Positions 4,512 to 7,852 of a DNA stretch of 7,852 bases are shown piece by piece (position 1 is the first letter of the stretch; every line of letters starts with the position of its first letter). A program made the translations under genes and the position numbers. The notes beneath the pieces were generated by a model. The model was not told the origin of the DNA, did not search any database, and worked only from the letters and a program-made list of their open reading frames with translations. Source of the DNA: Bacillota bacterium (GTDB taxonomy: Bacteria; Bacillota_E; Sulfobacillia; Sulfobacillales; Sulfobacillaceae); assembly GCA_021820165.1 (NCBI GenBank), contig JAKADW010000085.1, forward strand, positions 1 through 7,852, given 5' to 3'.

Positions 4512-5497
4512 AGGTTGAGCTGAAGGATGTGTTGGATGCGCGGCGGCGCTTGGCTCCCTATGTCGTACGGACACCGCTCATCTTTTCTCCGGGATTGAGC
4601 GAGCACCTGGGGGCCAAAGTATGGCTGAAGCCCGAGCAGTGGCAATTGACCGGGTCGTTCAAAATTCGGGGAGCGCTGAACAAAATGATAGGGCTGTCCG
4701 AGGCGGAGCGGGCCCGCGGGGTCATCACCGCCTCGGCCGGCAATCATGCTCAAGGCGTAGCGTTGGCCGCCCAGTTCTTGGGAATCTCGGCTCTGGTGGT
4801 CACGCCCCAGAACACCCCGGCTACCAAAATTGCCGGCATTGCCCACTACGGAGCGGAGATGCAGCAGATGGGAGAGAACTACGACCAGGCTGAATCGGCA
4901 GCGTACGACCTGGCCCGAGAAACTGGCCGAGTCTTTGTCCATGCGTTCGAGGATGCTGCCGTGGTGGCTGGCCAAGGTACCGTGGGCTTCGAGCTCTTTG
5001 AAGACCAACCGGACTTGGATGCCATCGTGGTTCCGGCGGGAGGGGGCGGGCTCATGGATGGGATTGGGGTGGTGGCGCGGGCGATAAGCCCTTTGACCGA
5101 GGTGATTGGTGTGCAAAGCCAGGCCTCGCCGGCCTGGCGGGCCGCATTCGATCAGGGGCAGGTGGTCGACGTCGACTATGGTCCCACGTGGGCGGAAGGC
5201 CTTTTGGGGGCCATCGGCCGCGGTAACTTTGAGATCGCCCGGCACGTGGTCGACGGGATTGATGTGGTCACGGAAGAGGCCATCCAAGAGGCCATGGCTT
5301 GGGTGCTCGCCGAGCATCATTGGGTGGTCGAAGGGTCCGGCGCGGTGGGCATTGCCGATGTGCTCCAACCCCAGATCGCCGACCGGTGGCGGGGCCGGCG
5401 GATCGCGGTGATCATCACCGGCGGCAACCTGGATTTGTCGCGCCTTCGGCAAATCGTCGACCGGGCCGAGGGTTTCAGGGGCGGCGGGCCCAAATAA
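4508..5497 (+). CDS. PLP-dependent threonine/serine dehydratase (catabolic type, no ACT domain)
   Basis: This is a 329-aa fold-type II PLP enzyme, most likely converting threonine to 2-oxobutyrate (or serine to pyruvate) plus ammonia. Key marks are the Schiff-base lysine K52 in GSFKIRGA, the substrate loop SAGNHAQG (76-83), the glycine-rich phosphate-binding loop AGGGGL (177-182) and the C-terminal ITGGNLDL segment that contacts the PLP ring nitrogen. Biosynthetic IlvA has a C-terminal regulatory domain and is longer. Here the chain stops after the catalytic core, so allosteric isoleucine control through that domain is not expected (TdcB-like or short IlvA). Serine racemase and hydroxyaspartate ammonia-lyase belong to the same family and cannot be excluded. 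ATG 4508 is preferred over the in-frame GTG 4481 because homologues start at this point and it forms an ATGA overlap with the glycosylase. The gene ends inside the convergent methyltransferase. Confidence 0.88.
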   Translation: MKVELKDVLDARRRLAPYVVRTPLIFSPGLSEHLGAKVWLKPEQWQLTGSFKIRGALNKMIGLSEAERARGVITASAGNHAQGVALAAQFLGISALVVTPQNTPATKIAGIAHYGAEMQQMGENYDQAESAAYDLARETGRVFVHAFEDAAVVAGQGTVGFELFEDQPDLDAIVVPAGGGGLMDGIGVVARAISPLTEVIGVQSQASPAWRAAFDQGQVVDVDYGPTWAEGLLGAIGRGNFEIARHVVDGIDVVTEEAIQEAMAWVLAEHHWVVEGSGAVGIADVLQPQIADRWRGRRIAVIITGGNLDLSRLRQIVDRAEGFRGGGPK

Positions 5498-6215
5498 CAA
5501 TGCGGCGTTTGATCAATTGTCCTTGGCGAATGAACTCCAGGGGTGCCTCGGCGGTTTGGGCAAATGCGAGCGCCTCCTGCCCCGAAGGTGAATCGGGGTC
5601 GACCGGCGAGAGCCATTCGTAAAGCGACATCGGTTCCTCCGAGAGCTCGAGGGCGATGTCGGAGAAGCCGCTTTCAATGAGGGATTGGTACCACTGGTCG
5701 GGGGCCAGCGCCTGGTGATGTGAGGGGTCTCGAAGCCGTTCCAAATGATTCAACCAGTCAGCGCCTCCTAGACTGGCCGTCATGTCGGAAATCCCCAGGC
5801 GGCCACCCGGCTTCAGGGTACGAAATGATTCCTGGAGAAAGGCCAAAACGTTGCTAAAGTGATGCGCGGCCCGCCGACAGGTAACGATATCGAGACTCTG
5901 GTCCGAAATCGGCAAAGATTCTGCCGGAGCTTCCACCAAGGAGAGTTTGAGGCCTCGCCGATTCGCTTCCTCCATCGTTTGGCGGAGCATTTCGGGGGTG
6001 ATGTCCACGGCTTGGACGTCGAGGCCTAGTTCCGCCAACTTTAATGCCGTGTGCCCGGCGCCTGCGGCAATGTCGGCCGCTTTCATCGGGGCTTTTGGAC
6101 GAAGTCCCGCGATAAGGCGGGCGAGGTCGGCGCCACGGGCGTGGCGCGGGCTCACGGCGTAATCCTGATGATGTTGGCCAAAAAACACCCGAGGGTCTTC
6201 GGGGCGGTATGACAT
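5475..6215 (-). CDS. Class I SAM-dependent methyltransferase (UbiE/Methyltransf_11 type)
   Basis: This is a 246-aa soluble Rossmann-fold methyltransferase with unknown substrate. Motif I is DIAAGAGHT (48-56), with an acidic residue D71 at the end of strand beta2 (QAVDITPEML) to bind the SAM ribose. Then come APAESLPISDQSLDIV, the RRAAHHF segment typical of UbiE-like proteins, and LKPGGRLGISD. The ATG at 6215 is chosen because AGGAGG (6229-6224) lies 8 nt upstream; an in-frame TTG at 6221 would be only 2 nt from it. The last 23 bp overlap the end of the convergent dehydratase. It is transcribed divergently from a LysR-type regulator across 80 bp, the usual arrangement of a LysR protein with its target. 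Quinone/menaquinone methylation is one possibility, but nothing in the neighbourhood supports it. Confidence 0.85.
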   Translation of the reverse strand: MSYRPEDPRVFFGQHHQDYAVSPRHARGADLARLIAGLRPKAPMKAADIAAGAGHTALKLAELGLDVQAVDITPEMLRQTMEEANRRGLKLSLVEAPAESLPISDQSLDIVTCRRAAHHFSNVLAFLQESFRTLKPGGRLGISDMTASLGGADWLNHLERLRDPSHHQALAPDQWYQSLIESGFSDIALELSEEPMSLYEWLSPVDPDSPSGQEALAFAQTAEAPLEFIRQGQLIKRRIVIWARRP

Positions 6216-6223
6216 GGACAAGA

Positions 6224-6229
6224 CCTCCT
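6224..6229 (-). promoter_or_regulatory. Ribosome binding site that decides the methyltransferase start
   Basis: A perfect AGGAGG on the minus strand is 8 nt before ATG 6215 and only 2 nt before an in-frame TTG at 6221. It favours the ATG and gives a protein starting MSYRPEDP. Confidence 0.75.
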
Positions 6230-6246
6230 ATTGGATTCAAGGGACA

Positions 6247-6269
6247 TGGTTAGGATACGGTGTTGACCA
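6247..6269. promoter_or_regulatory. Imperfect dyad in the divergent spacer, possible LysR-type operator
   Basis: TGGTTA (6247-6252), 11 nt, then TGACCA (6264-6269) are inverted halves matching at 5 of 6 positions. The dyad sits near the middle of the 80-bp spacer between the methyltransferase and LysR-type genes, where such regulators normally bind to control both their own gene and the divergent one. The match was made by eye on a single site and could be chance. Confidence 0.35.
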
Positions 6270-6295
6270 GGCCGCTAAGTTGAGCAGGATTTCGC

Positions 6296-7207
6296 ATGGA
6301 GATGTGGAATTTTCAACGTATGAATAACCATCCCGATGTGTTCACGGTGCGCGATTGTGAATTGTTGGTCGCGTTGGCCCAGGGGGGCTCTCTAAAAGCG
6401 GCGGCGGTGCGCCTTAACCTCACCCCATCGGCGCTCTCTCATCGTCTTCGCGAATTAGAAGGACGGCTTTCGTTTCCGCTTGTGGAACGTCATGGCAAGC
6501 TCACTCTGACGCCTGGAGCATGGCGTTTGATTCCTCTCGCCGAAGAGATTTTGACGAAGCTTGAGCGTCTCAACCGTGACTTGGAGAGCGGTCCTGAGGT
6601 CCGGCGGGTGGGCATTTCGAGCCTCTTGTTGCGCTCCGCCAGGAAAGAGGCTTTAGCGGAGTTAGCCTGGTCCGATGCCCGCGTGCGATGGGACTTCGTG
6701 TCCGATCACTCCGAACATGTGGAGAACGGGGTGGAAGAGGGTCGGCTGGACCTGGGATTGGTGCGACTCGAACGGCGCCGTCCCGGACTTCGGTACGATT
6801 GGGTGGAGGACGACCAGTTGGTCGCCGCCGCTCGTCCCGAATTTTCGGGGGATGGGCGGTGCGAGGGCTGGCCATGGGTACTCTTCTCGGCTACCATGGG
6901 CCATGGTCACGTGGTTGAGCAGGCGCTCAACGATGCGGGATTACGATTGACGCCGCGCGTGCGGGTGGATTCGTTTGACTTGGCTTTAAGCTTAGTCAAG
7001 CGTGGTGCCGTTTCCATTTTTCCCCGCTCGGTTATTCATGAGGCCATGGCTCGCCATGAACTTTCGGAGGTGGTGGTTCCTGGGGTGATCTGGCCCGTAC
7101 GGCGAACAGCCCTTATCTCTCGGGGAGAGCCGCCAGGGTGGGCCGAGACGATTTGGCGAGCGCTTAGGCGCCTCGACACCCTGGGCGACGAGAATTCCGC
7201 GAGGTGA
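6296..7207 (+). CDS. LysR family transcriptional regulator
   Basis: This is a 303-aa regulator. The N-terminal winged helix-turn-helix spans about residues 18-78: VRDCELLVALAQGGSLKAAA, then LTPSALSHRLRELE and FPLVERHGKLTLTPGA, the LysR signature. A linker helix follows (LAEEILTKLERLNRDLE), then a two-subdomain effector-binding region with the family segments VENGVEEGRLDLGLV and LSLVKRGAVSIFPRSVI. The ligand is not predictable from the sequence. The ATG at 6296 has AGGA 6 nt upstream; ATGs at 6302 and 6320 are possible alternatives that keep the DNA-binding domain. Divergent orientation to the methyltransferase suggests that gene is its target, with autoregulation through the shared spacer. 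Its stop is 8 nt from the stop of the convergent hydrolase, with no terminator visible in between. Confidence 0.92.
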   Translation: MEMWNFQRMNNHPDVFTVRDCELLVALAQGGSLKAAAVRLNLTPSALSHRLRELEGRLSFPLVERHGKLTLTPGAWRLIPLAEEILTKLERLNRDLESGPEVRRVGISSLLLRSARKEALAELAWSDARVRWDFVSDHSEHVENGVEEGRLDLGLVRLERRRPGLRYDWVEDDQLVAAARPEFSGDGRCEGWPWVLFSATMGHGHVVEQALNDAGLRLTPRVRVDSFDLALSLVKRGAVSIFPRSVIHEAMARHELSEVVVPGVIWPVRRTALISRGEPPGWAETIWRALRRLDTLGDENSAR

Positions 7208-7215
7208 TGGGGGAA

Positions 7216-7852
7216 TCATCCTTTAAGCCGTTGAAGAAAATCCAGTATGGCACGATTGGTGATGTCGGGTTCCTCGATGTGCGGCAAGTGGCCACATTGG
7301 TCGATGACCAGTAGCTCGCTTCGCTGAAGCTCTGCATCGAGCGCCCGGCCATAGGCCAGAGGAACAATCCGATCCTCGCGGCCCCAGATGAGAAGCACCG
7401 GTATGTCGAGGCGGCTCAAGTCCAAGGCTGGATCGGGACGGATTTCTCCCTCTTTGAGATAGCGGGCGAACGACCCGCGTCCGCGATTAAGTTCTCGCGC
7501 ATCATCCAGGGTACGATATGGGGTTCGCTCCTTATAGCGGTTGACGTCCGCTACCAACCCTTGCATGTAGCCGGATGGCGGCAGGGTGAGCGGATTCGTC
7601 ACCGGTACGTCGGGTAGCGAGACCCCGACGGAATCTAAAATGATGAGGGCCCGCGTGCGGTTCGGATGGGCGGAGGCCATGGACATGGCAACCCGTCCAC
7701 CCATGGAGTTCCCGCCCAAGATTGCTCGGGGAATGTTCAGTTGGTCCAGCCACTCGAAGAGGTTTGGGGTGATATCCTCCATGTGGGCCACACCCTGAAA
7801 CCAATCCGAGCGCCCAAAGCCGGGCATGTCGGGTGCGAGGACCCGGTAGCCG
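7216..7852 (-). CDS. Alpha/beta-fold hydrolase, 5' end outside the window
   Basis: The frame stays open to the window edge, and the visible N-terminus reads GYRVLAPDMPGFGRS, a classic internal segment of alpha/beta hydrolases. The gene therefore starts beyond 7852, not at the internal ATG (7827). About 211 residues are visible. The catalytic triad is readable in visible-residue numbering: Ser49 in GGNSMGG (the GxSxG nucleophile elbow), Asp160 in WGREDRIVP and His188 in CGHLPHIEEP. A variable cap region lies at about 75-140. The substrate cannot be told; esterases, C-C bond hydrolases of the MhpC type and haloperoxidase-like proteins share this pattern. It is convergent with the LysR gene. Confidence 0.88.
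   Translation of the reverse strand, partial: GYRVLAPDMPGFGRSDWFQGVAHMEDITPNLFEWLDQLNIPRAILGGNSMGGRVAMSMASAHPNRTRALIILDSVGVSLPDVPVTNPLTLPPSGYMQGLVADVNRYKERTPYRTLDDARELNRGRGSFARYLKEGEIRPDPALDLSRLDIPVLLIWGREDRIVPLAYGRALDAELQRSELLVIDQCGHLPHIEEPDITNRAILDFLQRLKG

Noticed and set aside
4463..5500. 345-codon minus-strand open frame opposite the dehydratase
   Set aside because: It is antisense to a protein with all the dehydratase motifs. Its His/Pro/Arg-rich product is typical of a GC-rich shadow frame.
6216..6221. TTG start for the methyltransferase
   Set aside because: It is only 2 nt from the AGGAGG, too close for initiation, while ATG 6215 has an 8-nt spacing.
7208..7215. Terminator between the convergent LysR and hydrolase genes
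   Set aside because: Only 8 bp separate the stops and no stem with a T-run was found nearby.
1..7852. CRISPR arrays, tRNA or rRNA genes, insertion sequences
   Set aside because: No regularly spaced direct repeats, no cloverleaf with a T-loop GGTTC-type core, and no transposase or terminal inverted repeats were recognised by eye on either strand.

Overview
The window is GC-rich bacterial DNA, densely packed with strong AGGAGG-type ribosome binding sites, many ATGA-type overlaps and several GTG starts. This fits a Gram-positive-like genome. The gene set (sulerythrin-like rubrerythrin, GlpC/HdrB-like Fe-S protein, DUF3501, PerR-type Fur protein) would suit a thermoacidophilic Firmicute such as Sulfobacillus, but that assignment is inference without a database search.

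Layout. At the left edge, on the minus strand, there is a gene start (GTG at 59) that runs off the window. It lies behind a 178-codon gene for a possible cupin-fold protein with a proline-rich tail. About 435 bp without a convincing gene follows (646-1080); it carries several inverted repeats. A well-formed plus-strand promoter with a PerR-box-like sequence over its -10 element then drives a six-gene run from 1163 to 5497: rubrerythrin without a rubredoxin domain, a two-[4Fe-4S]/two-CCG-domain Fe-S protein, a DUF3501 protein, a PerR-type regulator, a family 4 uracil-DNA glycosylase and a PLP-dependent threonine/serine dehydratase. Four of the five junctions in this run are overlaps or gaps under 20 nt. 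The exception is a 49-nt gap holding two hairpins that compete for the same bases, one of which covers the next ribosome binding site.

Right of the operon, a class I SAM methyltransferase on the minus strand overlaps the dehydratase tail-to-tail by 23 bp. It is divergent from a LysR-type regulator across an 80-bp spacer with an imperfect dyad. The LysR gene in turn converges on an alpha/beta hydrolase whose 5' end is outside the window.

How the genes may work together. The core (rubrerythrin, Fe-S/CCG protein, DUF3501, PerR) reads as a peroxide-stress unit. The rubrerythrin would reduce H2O2. The Fe-S/CCG protein is a candidate electron donor, because the rubrerythrin has no rubredoxin of its own. 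DUF3501 has no known role. The PerR-like protein keeps all five ligands of the peroxide-sensing metal site and probably represses the operon through the box at the rubrerythrin promoter. The DNA-repair glycosylase and the dehydratase are translationally coupled behind the regulator and may share its control. The electron-donor and regulatory roles are inferences; the domain and motif content is read directly.
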